This document shows, one piece after another, positions 1-7,241 of a stretch of 64,000 nucleotides of DNA. The first letter of the stretch is position 1; every line of letters starts with the position of its first letter. The stretch is from Actinomadura sp. WMMA1423 (GTDB taxonomy: Bacteria > Actinomycetota > Actinomycetes > Streptosporangiales > Streptosporangiaceae). Below the pieces are notes generated by a model. It was not told where the DNA came from and ran no database searches. It saw nothing but the letters and a program-made list of their open reading frames with translations. The stretch spans positions 2,666,001-2,730,000 of the forward strand of contig NZ_CP041244.1 in assembly GCF_006547145.1 (NCBI RefSeq), written 5' to 3'. Made by a program: the position numbers and the translations under genes.

Positions 1-759
1 ACCGTAGGTGCCCATCTTCAGCATGACGCCGGCGAGGATCGCCGACCCGGCGGCGGGCGCGTCGGTGTGCGCGGGCGGCAGCCAGGTGTGGAACGGCACC
101 ACCGGCGTCTTGACGCCTAGCCCGATGCCCACGGCGAGGAGGGTCAGCCCCGCCAGGCCGCCGCTCAGCGGCGGGGTCCGGGTCAGCTCGACCATGTCGA
201 ACGTGTGGGGGTCGGCGCCCAGGTAGAGGCCGATGAACCCGAGCAGCAGGATGAGCGACCCCAGGAACGTGTAGAGGAAGAACACCAGCGCCGAGCGCGA
301 CCGGTCGCCGTGCCCCCACAGCAGGATCACGAAGTACATGCCGACGATCGACAGGTCGAAGAAGACGAAGAACAGCAGCAGGTCGAGGGCCGCGAACAGG
401 CCCAGGCACACCGTCTCCAGGAAGAGGAACAGGATCGCGAAGGCCCGCACCCGGTGCGCCTGCCGCAGCGAGTACACCGCGCAAGCCGCGAACAGGACGG
501 CGGTCAGCGCCAGCAGCGGCAGCGACAGGCCGTCGACGCCGACGTGGTAGCCGGCCCGGACGGACGGGATCCACCGGACGTTCGTCTCGTACGCGATCCC
601 GGCGCCGGTGCCGTGCGCGGCCCACATGCCGATGACGAGTGCCAGGTTCAGGACGGTGACGCCGATCCACGTCCACGGGACGGCCCGCCGCGGGACCGCG
701 GGCAGCACGAGCGCCACCGCCAGCGGGAGGAAGATCACCAGATTCAGCAAGGGGCTCAC
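1..759 (-). CDS. nuoM: NADH-quinone oxidoreductase subunit M-like antiporter subunit (3' part beyond window)
   Basis: Only the first 253 codons are present; the gene runs off the left edge. The start is GTG at 759, overlapping the nuoL stop as GTGA, so translation is probably coupled. The visible part is a string of hydrophobic helices of the Mrp-antiporter-like proton-pumping family. The conserved stretch KTPVVPFHTWLPPAHTDAP keeps the family lysine. The usual TM5 glutamate of the WE/FE motif appears as Asp (FVFFDLSIVGMY), a conservative but unusual change. It is last of the visible nuo genes; nuoN would be expected next, outside the window. Membrane-arm identity is clear; whether the complex oxidises NADH is not, because the operon lacks the NADH module. 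Confidence 0.9.
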   Translation of the reverse strand, partial: MSPLLNLVIFLPLAVALVLPAVPRRAVPWTWIGVTVLNLALVIGMWAAHGTGAGIAYETNVRWIPSVRAGYHVGVDGLSLPLLALTAVLFAACAVYSLRQAHRVRAFAILFLFLETVCLGLFAALDLLLFFVFFDLSIVGMYFVILLWGHGDRSRSALVFFLYTFLGSLILLLGFIGLYLGADPHTFDMVELTRTPPLSGGLAGLTLLAVGIGLGVKTPVVPFHTWLPPAHTDAPAAGSAILAGVMLKMGTYG

Positions 760-2390
760 CCGGCCAGGACGGCGACGACGACGAGCACCGCGAGCACCAC
801 CGCGGCCTGGGCGTAGTACATGTGGACCTGTCCGGTCTGAGGGCGCCGCGCGAGGGCGCCCAGCCCCCGCGCCGCGCGCCCGACCGCGGCGACGAGGCCG
901 TCCAGCCGCGGCTCGACGCGGCGCCCGGCCAGCCCGGCGAGCGCCCGGCCGCCGCGTGCGACGCCCCGGACCGCTCCGTCGACCACCCGGTCGTCGAACC
1001 GGGCCAGCGCCCGCGCGGCGGCGAACGCCGGACGGACCACCGCGGCCGACGCGGCGCCCTCCAGCCAGAGCCAGTTCACCGCCCACGCGGGTTCGGGGAT
1101 CCGCCGGACGGCCATGACCGCGCCAACCGCGAGCACGGCGAGGACGCCGGAGAGCGCGACCAGCCACGGCTCGGGGCCGCTCTCGTCCGGCACGCCGAGC
1201 AGCCGCCGCCAGGCGTCCGCGACCGGCGGGACGCCGAGCACCCCGAGCACGGCGGCCGCGAAGGCCAGTACGACCAGCGGCGCCTGCCGCGGGAACGGCA
1301 CCCGGAACGCGCCGCCTCCGGCCGGACCGAACGCGGCGAGCAGCGCCTTCGCGGCGTAGGCGGCCGACAGGACGGAGGCGGCGAGACCCACCGCGAGGAG
1401 GGCCGGCGAGCCGCCGACGCCCGCGAGGACCTCGTCCTTCGTCACCCACAACGACAGCGGCGGTACGCCGGCCAGCGCGAGCGCCCCCGTGCCGAACGCC
1501 GCGCCGACCGTCCGATGGCGCCGCGCCGCGCCGCGCAGCGCGTCCAGCCGCCGCGTTCCGAGGACGCCCAGCCACACGCCCGCGCAGAGGAACAGGAGGC
1601 TCTTCACCGCGGCGTGCGCGACGAGGTGCGCCGTCGCGCCGCCCACCGCACCGGCGCCCGCGCCGAGCACCATGAACCCGATCTGCGCGCACGTGGACGC
1701 GGCGAGGAGCTGCTTGAGGTCGCGCTGCGCGAGTGCGACGGCGCCCAGGACCAGCGCGGTCGCCGCCCCGGCCCAGGACACGAGCGCGGCGGCCCAGCCG
1801 GTCGCGGCCAGCAGCGGATGCACGCGCACCAGCAGGTACGCGCCGGCGGCGACCATCGTGGCCGAGTGCAGGAGCGCCGACACCGGGCTCGGGCCGTCCA
1901 TGGCGCGCGACAGCCAGAACGAGAACGGGAGTTGCGCCGACTTCCCCAGAGCCGACACCGCGATGCCCGCCGCGATCAGGTCCCGCCAGGGGGCGCCGGC
2001 GGCGGCGAGGTCGTCGAGGCGCAGGGAGTGGGCCCCGGCGACCGCGAAGCCCGCCGCCGCGTAGAGGCCCGTGTCGGCGGCCCGGGTCGTCAGGAACGCG
2101 ACGCCGGCCGACCGGACCCGCCGCGCGTCCGCCCACTCGTAGCCGATGAGCGCGTACGACATCGCGCCCATGACCTCCCAGCCCATCAGCAGCAGCACCA
2201 GGTCGGTCGCCGTCACCGTGACGGCCATCGCCGCCGCGAACAGCAGCATCAGGCAGTGGAAGCGGGCGCCGTACCCCTCTCCCGCCGCGAAGACGAGGAC
2301 CGCAGCCAGGACGGCGGCGAGCGTCACGAGGAGGACGGCGGACAACCCGTCCACCGCGAGCCCGCCCGGCCAGCCGGGAAGGAACGTCAT
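756..2390 (-). CDS. nuoL: NADH-quinone oxidoreductase subunit L-like antiporter subunit (short form)
   Basis: A 544-residue polytopic membrane protein of the NuoL/MrpA-like family. Proton-channel residues are visible: Glu in LLMGWEVMGAMSYALIGYE, Lys in GKSAQLPFSFWL, and the VALAQRDLKQLLAASTCAQIG block with its Lys and later His residues (AHLVAHAAVKSLLFLCAG). Typical NuoL proteins exceed 600 residues. This one begins close to the second canonical helix and has a short C-terminus, so the long lateral helix is probably reduced or absent. ATG at 2390 overlaps the stop of an upstream micro-ORF as ATGA, and the gene overlaps nuoM by 4 nt. Function: proton translocation in the membrane arm of a complex I-like enzyme. 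Confidence 0.9.
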   Translation of the reverse strand: MTFLPGWPGGLAVDGLSAVLLVTLAAVLAAVLVFAAGEGYGARFHCLMLLFAAAMAVTVTATDLVLLLMGWEVMGAMSYALIGYEWADARRVRSAGVAFLTTRAADTGLYAAAGFAVAGAHSLRLDDLAAAGAPWRDLIAAGIAVSALGKSAQLPFSFWLSRAMDGPSPVSALLHSATMVAAGAYLLVRVHPLLAATGWAAALVSWAGAATALVLGAVALAQRDLKQLLAASTCAQIGFMVLGAGAGAVGGATAHLVAHAAVKSLLFLCAGVWLGVLGTRRLDALRGAARRHRTVGAAFGTGALALAGVPPLSLWVTKDEVLAGVGGSPALLAVGLAASVLSAAYAAKALLAAFGPAGGGAFRVPFPRQAPLVVLAFAAAVLGVLGVPPVADAWRRLLGVPDESGPEPWLVALSGVLAVLAVGAVMAVRRIPEPAWAVNWLWLEGAASAAVVRPAFAAARALARFDDRVVDGAVRGVARGGRALAGLAGRRVEPRLDGLVAAVGRAARGLGALARRPQTGQVHMYYAQAAVVLAVLVVVAVLAG

Positions 2391-2434
2391 CCGCGCCCTC
2401 CCTGCGGAGAGTCGCCCTGGTCCGTCCCGCTCAT
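2387..2434 (-). CDS. 15-codon micro-ORF coupling nuoK region to nuoL
   Basis: ATG at 2434 opens MSGTDQGDSPQGGRG and stops at TGA 2387-2389, which overlaps the nuoL ATG (2390) as ATGA. The ATG lies in the last unit of the 14-bp repeat, so a terminating ribosome could pass from the repeat micro-ORFs to this one and then to nuoL. There is no sign of a functional peptide; its value would be as a re-initiation relay. This is inferred purely from reading frames. Confidence 0.4.
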   Translation of the reverse strand: MSGTDQGDSPQGGRG

Positions 2435-2481
2435 CCGTGCCCGCTCATCCGTGCCCGCTCATCCGTGCCCGCTCATCCCTT
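2426..2481 (-). repeat. 14-bp tandem repeat between nuoK and nuoL encoding chained MSGHG micro-ORFs
   Basis: Three exact units of CCCGCTCATCCGTG (plus strand) start at 2426, 2440 and 2454, with a partial fourth at 2468. On the coding strand each unit contains an ATG (at 2476, 2462, 2448 and 2434). The first three ATGs open 5-codon ORFs, MSGHG-stop, whose TGA overlaps the next ATG as ATGA. The nuoK stop (2473-2475) overlaps the first ATG in the same way. Because the unit is 14 nt, each copy shifts frame by exactly the amount needed to keep the overlap. This probably arose by slippage at a stop/start junction. Confidence 0.9.
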
Positions 2482-2778
2482 GAGGTCGCCCGCGTCGTCG
2501 GTCATGTCCACGTCGCGGGCGCGGAACAGGGCGGTGACGACGGCGAAACCCATCGCCATCTCCAGCGCCATCACCGTGATCGCGACGAGGACGAGCACCT
2601 GCCCGTCCGCCGTGCCGGGCGAGACCCAGAACCAGAACGCGGCCCCGGCGACCACGATCCCGTTGATCATGAGTTCGAGGCCCATCATCAGCATCACGAC
2701 CGACTGCTGCGACAGCGCCCCGAACAGCCCGACGCAGAACAGGGCGGCGGCGAGCAGCAGGAACGCCTCCAGCGTCAT
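2473..2778 (-). CDS. nuoK: NADH-quinone oxidoreductase subunit K
   Basis: 101 residues, the normal NuoK length, with three predicted membrane helices. The two membrane-embedded glutamates of the family are present: Glu35 in GLELMING and Glu73 in MALEMAMG. ATG at 2778 overlaps the nuoJ stop as ATGA. Downstream, its TGA overlaps the first micro-ORF of the 14-bp repeat. Role: small proton-channel subunit between NuoJ and NuoN in the membrane arm. Confidence 0.95.
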   Translation of the reverse strand: MTLEAFLLLAAALFCVGLFGALSQQSVVMLMMGLELMINGIVVAGAAFWFWVSPGTADGQVLVLVAITVMALEMAMGFAVVTALFRARDVDMTDDAGDLKG

Positions 2779-3305
2779 CGCGCGCCCTCCCCGTCGCGGC
2801 CGTCCGCGCCGCCGTAGCGGCCCCGGTGCATGGCGAGCACCACCGTGGCGATCATGGTGGCCAGGATGGCGACGCCGATCACCATCATGACCAGCATCTT
2901 CGGCCCCATGATCGCCTCACCGAGCGCCCGCGTGGGGTCGGGCGGCGGCCGGCCCGCCCGCTCCGGCCAGGGGACGGTGAGGACCCCGGCGGCCAGGGCG
3001 GCGAAGGCGAGACCGGAGATGGCGAACGCTCCCCGCCGGTTGTGCAGCATCGTCATCGGCATCAGCCCGGCCGGGTTCATCATGTACATGACCATGAAGA
3101 CGGCCATCACCAGCATCTCCATGATCATCATGAGGACGACCAGCACGCCGAGGTAGTGCAGGTCGATCAGGAGCAGCTCGCCCCCGACGCACAGGAACGA
3201 CGCCAGCAGCGCGAACGTCGCCCGCGCCATCGAGTCGGCGACGAAGACGGTGACACCCGCCCCGACGGCCGCGACGGCCAGCACCCAGAACGCCACGGCC
3301 TCCAC
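2775..3305 (-). CDS. nuoJ: NADH-quinone oxidoreductase subunit J-like
   Basis: 176 residues, five hydrophobic segments, including the family-like stretch ALLASFLCVGGELLLIDLHY. That stretch corresponds to NuoJ TM3, the helix that carries the pi-bulge in known complexes. The start chosen is GTG at 3305, because GAGGAGG lies just upstream and the reading upstream of it is out of keeping with the family. It ends in a 4-nt overlap with nuoK. The region after TM4 is rich in Met (MVMYMMNPAGLMPMTML). Normal NuoJ proteins of actinomycetes are longer (over 200 residues), matching the reduced character of this operon. Confidence 0.85.
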   Translation of the reverse strand: MEAVAFWVLAVAAVGAGVTVFVADSMARATFALLASFLCVGGELLLIDLHYLGVLVVLMMIMEMLVMAVFMVMYMMNPAGLMPMTMLHNRRGAFAISGLAFAALAAGVLTVPWPERAGRPPPDPTRALGEAIMGPKMLVMMVIGVAILATMIATVVLAMHRGRYGGADGRDGEGAR

Positions 3306-3316
3306 GGGCCCCCTCC

Positions 3317-4180
3317 TCACACGACCACGATCGCGACGACGAGCATCTGCAGCACCGACGCCGGGATCAGGACCGTCCAGGCGGCGGTCATCGCGCGGTC
3401 CATGCGCAGCACCGGCAGGCGCCGACGCGTCCAGACCAGCAGCGCCAGGACGGCGCACGTCTTCAGCTGCGACCACAGCCACGCCGGAAGCAGCGGACCG
3501 GCCCCGCCCCCGAGGAACAGCGGCACCGCGGCGGCCGAGGCCACCGCCAGCAGCCCGTAGCGTCCGGCCAGGAACACGAGCCGATCGGGCCCGGACAGCT
3601 CGGCCAGGACGCCCCCTGCCACGTCGTCGCCGAGGGGGTGGTCGAACGGTCCCCAGAAGGCCATCGCCGCCGCCGAGACCAGGTAGACCGCGAACGCGAC
3701 CGGCATCCAGACCGCGAACCACAGGCCGTCCTGCGCCTGCCCGATGACGCGCAGGTCGAGCGAGTGCGCGGCGAGCGAGGCGGTGATGAGCGCGAACATG
3801 TGCGGCAACTCGTAGGCCAGTCCCTGCGCGAGGAACCGGTAGCCGCCGACCAGCCCGAACGCCGAGTTGACGCCCCAGCCCGCGAGCCAGACCGACCCCC
3901 AGGCGACGACCTCCATCGCGTTGAACCAGACGACGCCGATCCGCGTCCCGGCGGCGACGCGGTCGCCGAACGGCACCACCAGCGCCGCCAGGGCCGCCGC
4001 CACCGGCAGCGACACGACCCCGATCCTGGTGAGCAGCACGTCGGCCCTGGCCGTGACGCGCCGCTGGGTCGTCAGCAGCCGCGCGGCCTCGCGGAACGGC
4101 TCGGCCGGACGTCCCGCGAACGCGCCGCCGAGCGACGCCGCCGCCACCGCGAGGACTACGAGGACCAGCACCTCAACCAT
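3317..4180 (-). CDS. nuoH: NADH-quinone oxidoreductase subunit H-like (short form)
   Basis: 287 residues, about eight membrane segments. Recognisable NuoH features are GVNSAFGLVGGYRFLAQGLA, YELP, and the PFDHPLGDDVAGG...AELSG region corresponding to the PFDxPEAE...ExSG loop. The quinone-site signature ExRxxARxQxRxGPN seen in respiratory NuoH is not visible, and the acidic E-channel loop is altered. ATG at 4180 overlaps the upstream gene's TGA by 8 nt. It is probably the anchor subunit joining the remnant hydrophilic subunit to the membrane arm. Distant HycD/HyfC-type anchors share this fold, so Nuo is the best but not the only label. Confidence 0.8.
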   Translation of the reverse strand: MVEVLVLVVLAVAAASLGGAFAGRPAEPFREAARLLTTQRRVTARADVLLTRIGVVSLPVAAALAALVVPFGDRVAAGTRIGVVWFNAMEVVAWGSVWLAGWGVNSAFGLVGGYRFLAQGLAYELPHMFALITASLAAHSLDLRVIGQAQDGLWFAVWMPVAFAVYLVSAAAMAFWGPFDHPLGDDVAGGVLAELSGPDRLVFLAGRYGLLAVASAAAVPLFLGGGAGPLLPAWLWSQLKTCAVLALLVWTRRRLPVLRMDRAMTAAWTVLIPASVLQMLVVAIVVV

Positions 4181-5069
4181 CGGCGACCGCCCCGAGGTCG
4201 GGATCCAGGCTCGCGACGACCAGCCGGGCCTGGGCCAGTTCCGCCCCTCGGAGGAGCACCGGCAGGACGACGGCGGTCTCGTCCCAGCTCTCGCGCGGCC
4301 GGACGGGCCGTCCTTCCAGTGCCGCACCGATCTCGCGCAGCCAGCCGTCCAGCCGCTCCTTCACGAAGCCCCGCGTCATCCATGCCAGCGCGCGCGATCG
4401 CCCGACCATCCGGGCGAACGACGCGAACCGCCGTGCCAGCGCGTCGTCGGGGGTGCCGTCCAGAGCCTCGTCCCGCAGCGCGGCGGCGCGCTCTCCGGCC
4501 GCCTCCCAGCCCGCCACGCGCAGCAGCCGGGAGAGGCTGTCGAGACGGGACGCGGCCTGGCGCTCCTCCGTCCAGAACGTCCCACCGCCGGTGTCGACGG
4601 CGGTGGCCTCGGCCGCCTGGACGACGTCCCCCTGCAAGGTCAGGTCGACCCGCAACCCCGCCGGCCAGTACGGCAGGACGGGGCCGAGCGGCACGTGCAG
4701 CACGTCCAGCTTCAGGCCGTCCCGGTCGTCGGCGCGGTCGGCCATGCCGGCCTCCAGGGCGAGGGCCGGCCGCGGGCCTCCGGCGACCCCGTCCAGGTCG
4801 GGAGCCGAGGCGCGGACGCGCGGCTCCGGCATGTCCCGCCAGACCACGTCTATCGCCTCGGCCAGCGCGGACCCGGGGTTCCCGCAGACCACCAGCATCC
4901 CGGTCTCGGCGGGCGACAGGGCGGGACGCCACCCGCGCTCTCGCAGCGCCCGCTCGACCGCGAGCCGGTCGGGCGTGCCGTCCGCCGCCGAGACGACGAA
5001 CGGGCGCGGCGCGGCGAGCCGCCGCAGCCACCCGCGCGGCCCCGGCTCCAGGGGCCGTCTCAGACCCAC
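4173..5069 (-). CDS. NuoB/NuoD-like degenerate hydrophilic subunit of the reduced complex I operon
   Basis: A 298-residue soluble protein with no close assignment. The N-terminal part (about 20-85) follows a NuoB pattern, MLVVCGNPGSALAEAIDVV then WRDMPEPR. The rest follows a NuoD pattern: LHVPLGPVLPYWPAGLRVDL then GDVV, and a C-terminus AQARLVVASLDPDLG like the NuoD ending. Only one Cys of the tetra-cysteine N2 ligand set is present, so it cannot hold that 4Fe-4S cluster. GTG at 5069 was chosen because GGGAGGGGG stands 7 nt upstream and it overlaps the nuoA stop by 10 nt; an ATG at 5180 would overlap nuoA by 121 nt. The fusion reading is inference from pattern similarity. Confidence 0.6.
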   Translation of the reverse strand: MGLRRPLEPGPRGWLRRLAAPRPFVVSAADGTPDRLAVERALRERGWRPALSPAETGMLVVCGNPGSALAEAIDVVWRDMPEPRVRASAPDLDGVAGGPRPALALEAGMADRADDRDGLKLDVLHVPLGPVLPYWPAGLRVDLTLQGDVVQAAEATAVDTGGGTFWTEERQAASRLDSLSRLLRVAGWEAAGERAAALRDEALDGTPDDALARRFASFARMVGRSRALAWMTRGFVKERLDGWLREIGAALEGRPVRPRESWDETAVVLPVLLRGAELAQARLVVASLDPDLGAVADG

Positions 5070-5404
5070 CGGAACGCCCCCTCCCGCCATGCGTAGAGGA
5101 CGCCGACCAGCAGCAGCGCCAGGAAGGCGAACATCTCCACGACCGCCTTGGCCCCGATCGACGCGACGACGAGCGCCCACGGGTACATGAAGACCATCTC
5201 CATGTCGAAGGCGAGGAAGACCATCGCCACCGTGTACCAGCGCACGTGGTAGCGGGACACCGCGTGCTCGGCCGGGCGCGCCCCCGACAGGAACGGCCCG
5301 CTCTCGAACCCGCGGGGCGCCGCCGCGAGAGAGACGGCGTACACCCCGGCGATCAGGGCCGCCACCAGCCCGAGGACCGAGAGGACGGCGACGGACGACG
5401 GCAT
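5060..5404 (-). CDS. nuoA: NADH-quinone oxidoreductase subunit A
   Basis: 114 residues, three membrane segments. The family hallmark FLAFDMEMVFMYPW (FDxE with YPW) is intact, as is the preceding YHVRWYTVAM segment. It is the first gene of the operon, with GGAGGGG five nt before ATG 5404 and about 110 nt of upstream DNA free of genes. The neighbouring hydrophilic gene overlaps its 3' end. Compared with respiratory NuoA it is of normal length, so it is the best-preserved member of this reduced nuo set. Confidence 0.93.
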   Translation of the reverse strand: MPSSVAVLSVLGLVAALIAGVYAVSLAAAPRGFESGPFLSGARPAEHAVSRYHVRWYTVAMVFLAFDMEMVFMYPWALVVASIGAKAVVEMFAFLALLLVGVLYAWREGAFRWV

Positions 5405-5458
5405 TGCCCCTCCGGGGTACGGGTAGCTGCTAGTCGCCCTCTACCTGATCGGCCCCTC

Positions 5459-5472
5459 GGTGAAACATCACC
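5459..5472. promoter_or_regulatory. Short inverted repeat between nuoA and the EspR-like gene
   Basis: GGTGAAACATCACC is a 5-bp inverted repeat with a 4-nt spacer, 55 nt upstream of nuoA and about 40 nt past the stop of the regulator gene. It could be an operator or a weak hairpin; nothing else in the 110-bp gap stands out. Confidence 0.3.
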
Positions 5473-5514
5473 AGGCCCGGACGGCCCCGGCGGCAGGACT
5501 CCCGCGCGCCCGCG

Positions 5515-5961
5515 TCAGGCGTGGCGGACGCGGTCGGCCTCGGCCGCGGCGAGGATCATCTCGTCCACGACCCATCGGGCCTCCGGGGACAGGTCGACCA
5601 GGGCGCGCAGCACCTCCGGCCGGATGATGCCCTGCTCGACGTCCCGGCGGAGGGCCTTCAGCGTGAGGTCCTCGCCGATGGGCCCGGACTCGCCGGCGAA
5701 GCCGAAGTAGCCGATCGGCACGCCGAAGAACGTGGCGAGCGCCGTCAGCGTCTTCAGCTGGGGATTCTCCTGCCGTCCGGTGCGCAGCTTCCACACGGTG
5801 GTGGACGAGATGTCCTCTCCGGTGGCGCGCGCGATGGCGGCGGCCGTCTCCACGTTGTTGCGCGGCGGGTCCGCGTCCGCCGGCCAGAGGTTCTGGATCA
5901 GCCACTCGACCTTCTCGGCAAGGGACGCTCCCGGCGGCACCTCGTCCGCATGACGCTGCAT
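5515..5961 (-). CDS. EspR-like XRE-family helix-turn-helix regulator
   Basis: 148 residues. An HTH domain spans about 14-78 and includes AEKVEWLIQNLWP, STTVWKLRTGRQENPQL and LATFFGVPIGYF. This layout is like mycobacterial EspR and related actinomycete regulators, in which the HTH is extended and followed by a helical dimerisation tail (here about 90-148, ending LSPEARWVVDEMILAAAEADRV). It probably binds DNA as a dimer. It sits just upstream of the nuo operon on the same strand but 110 nt away, so a link to nuo is not shown. A 780-bp gene-free region lies upstream of its start. Confidence 0.8.
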   Translation of the reverse strand: MQRHADEVPPGASLAEKVEWLIQNLWPADADPPRNNVETAAAIARATGEDISSTTVWKLRTGRQENPQLKTLTALATFFGVPIGYFGFAGESGPIGEDLTLKALRRDVEQGIIRPEVLRALVDLSPEARWVVDEMILAAAEADRVRHA

Positions 5962-6745
5962 TCGGCTCCCACTCCCCCCATCGCCAGCGATTTAAGTTGA
6001 CCACATCCTCGTTCGTCAGCCAAGGACATGCGCTCGGACGGGGAGGGCGGCGCCGGACCCGCCACCCTCGACAGGCCCCCGCCCGCAGGCGGGACGGGCC
6101 GCCGCGCGACCCGGCCGACCGGGCGGCGCCGACGCGAATTGCCGCGAAATTCCCGCCGCCGATCGGCACACCCACGGCACCGGCGGCCCACCACTTTCCC
6201 CCGCAGCGGCCGCGCCAAGGATATCCATTTTCATTACGCCGAGGAATCCAATATAAAACGCATTATTCAATCCGGCATTAACGACAAAAGCGCCAATCTG
6301 CCCCAGGCGAACCATCGCGCGGCAATGACCTCGGGCGACCCCGTGGCCGCGGTCTTACAACGGCACATGATGCCAGGTAACGCCCAAGGTCAGGAGGGGA
6401 TTCCCGCATAAATACCCCAGCGGCGTCGGGCTGATCGTCAATGATTTCCCTCACCGCGCCCGCCCGGATGGGATCTCTCCGGCGCACCGGGCAAGTGGTG
6501 CGTCGATGCCAGACGGGGCGAAGCCGGTCGCCTCCCGTCCGCGCGCGACCGAATCCTCAATTCCAGTTCTTCGGCGACATCCATTCCACTAGCATGTTGT
6601 TCGCTCGCTCACGGGACCGGGAATGCCCGGCCGGGCCAAGAGGTTTTCGAGGACGCGGAGGGGCGGTCGGGGGGGCCGCCCCTCTCGCATGCCCGCCACA
6701 GGCCGAGCGCGAGCGCCGGCCGGCGGCGAGAGGGCCGCGAGCCCG
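5962..6745. other. Gene-free 784-bp stretch with an A+T-rich island
   Basis: No reading frame here has the codon usage of the genome. About 6218-6330 is markedly A+T-richer than everything around it (runs such as CATTTTCATTACG and CAATATAAAACGCATTA), and a second less GC-rich patch lies at about 6545-6600. Such islands often hold promoters or nucleoid-protein binding sites. The region just before the EspR-like start (5985-6005) is also A+T-rich and could hold that gene's promoter. No repeat, RNA gene or terminator was recognised. Confidence 0.6.
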
Positions 6746-7066
6746 TCAGAGACTGGTGACCAGGGTCTCGGCGAAGCGGCGGATGGCGTCCTCGTCCCGC
6801 TTGTAGAAGTGCCAGGCGCCCATCTTCCGCCGGGTGACGAGGCCGGCCTGGTGCAGGATCTTCAGGTGGGCCGAGACGGTCGGCTGCGACATGCCCGCCC
6901 GCTCCTGGATGGTCGACACGCACACCCCTTCGACGTCGAAGTCGCCGACCGCCTGGTGGCCGAAGTTCGCGGCGGGGTCCCTGAGCCACTGGAGGATCTC
7001 CAGCCGCGCGCGGTTGGAGAGGGCGCGCAGCACATCGACCTCGATCCCGTGCACCACGTCGCTCAT
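6746..7066 (-). CDS. ArsR-family winged-helix repressor
   Basis: 106 residues, a typical ArsR length. LRALSNRARLEILQWL is followed by the recognition helix region ERAGMSQPTVSAHLKIL and a wing ending in AWHFYKRDED. A Cys lies just before the HTH (EGVCVSTIQ), but there is no CxC metal motif, so a non-metal or redox signal is possible. ATG at 7066 gives the standard family N-terminus. It is divergent from the reductase gene at 7242, with a palindrome-bearing A+T-rich spacer between them, and is likely to repress that promoter and its own. Confidence 0.85.
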   Translation of the reverse strand: MSDVVHGIEVDVLRALSNRARLEILQWLRDPAANFGHQAVGDFDVEGVCVSTIQERAGMSQPTVSAHLKILHQAGLVTRRKMGAWHFYKRDEDAIRRFAETLVTSL

Positions 7067-7136
7067 GAGGCCAGGGTAGCCGCAGCCTCCGGGGGTGGCG
7101 GCACGCACGCGACGGCGCTCCGGCCCCTGACCGCAA

Positions 7137-7163
7137 AGCTATATTTGAATTTAGCTATATAGC
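7137..7163. promoter_or_regulatory. Likely ArsR-type operator in the divergent promoter
   Basis: In GC-rich surroundings this stretch has two direct copies of AGCTATAT (7137-7144 and 7153-7160). The second lies in the perfect 10-bp palindrome GCTATATAGC (7154-7163). It is about 70 nt from the ArsR start and 80 nt from the reductase start, suiting control of both directions. Assignment to this regulator is by position only. Confidence 0.55.
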
Positions 7164-7241
7164 GATGTAGCGTTCTCCCGGCACAGGCGGCACCGCGGTC
7201 CGGCCCCGGACCCGCGGCCATCGACGGCAGGGAGCACGCCA

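Noticed and set aside
205..2483. Long plus-strand reading frames rich in Arg, Glu and Gln opposite the nuo genes
   Set aside because: They are antisense shadows of membrane-protein genes in GC-rich DNA; composition is biased, no domain is visible, and the minus-strand frames show family motifs throughout.
4173..5180. Start of the NuoB/NuoD-like gene at ATG 5180
   Set aside because: It would overlap nuoA by 121 nt and the extra N-terminus is Arg/Gly-rich shadow sequence; GTG 5069 has a good ribosome site and a short overlap.
5898..6487. Minus-strand frames of 69-106 residues in the gap before the EspR-like gene
   Set aside because: Codon use does not match the genome (A+T-rich third positions in part) and no motif or ribosome site supports them.
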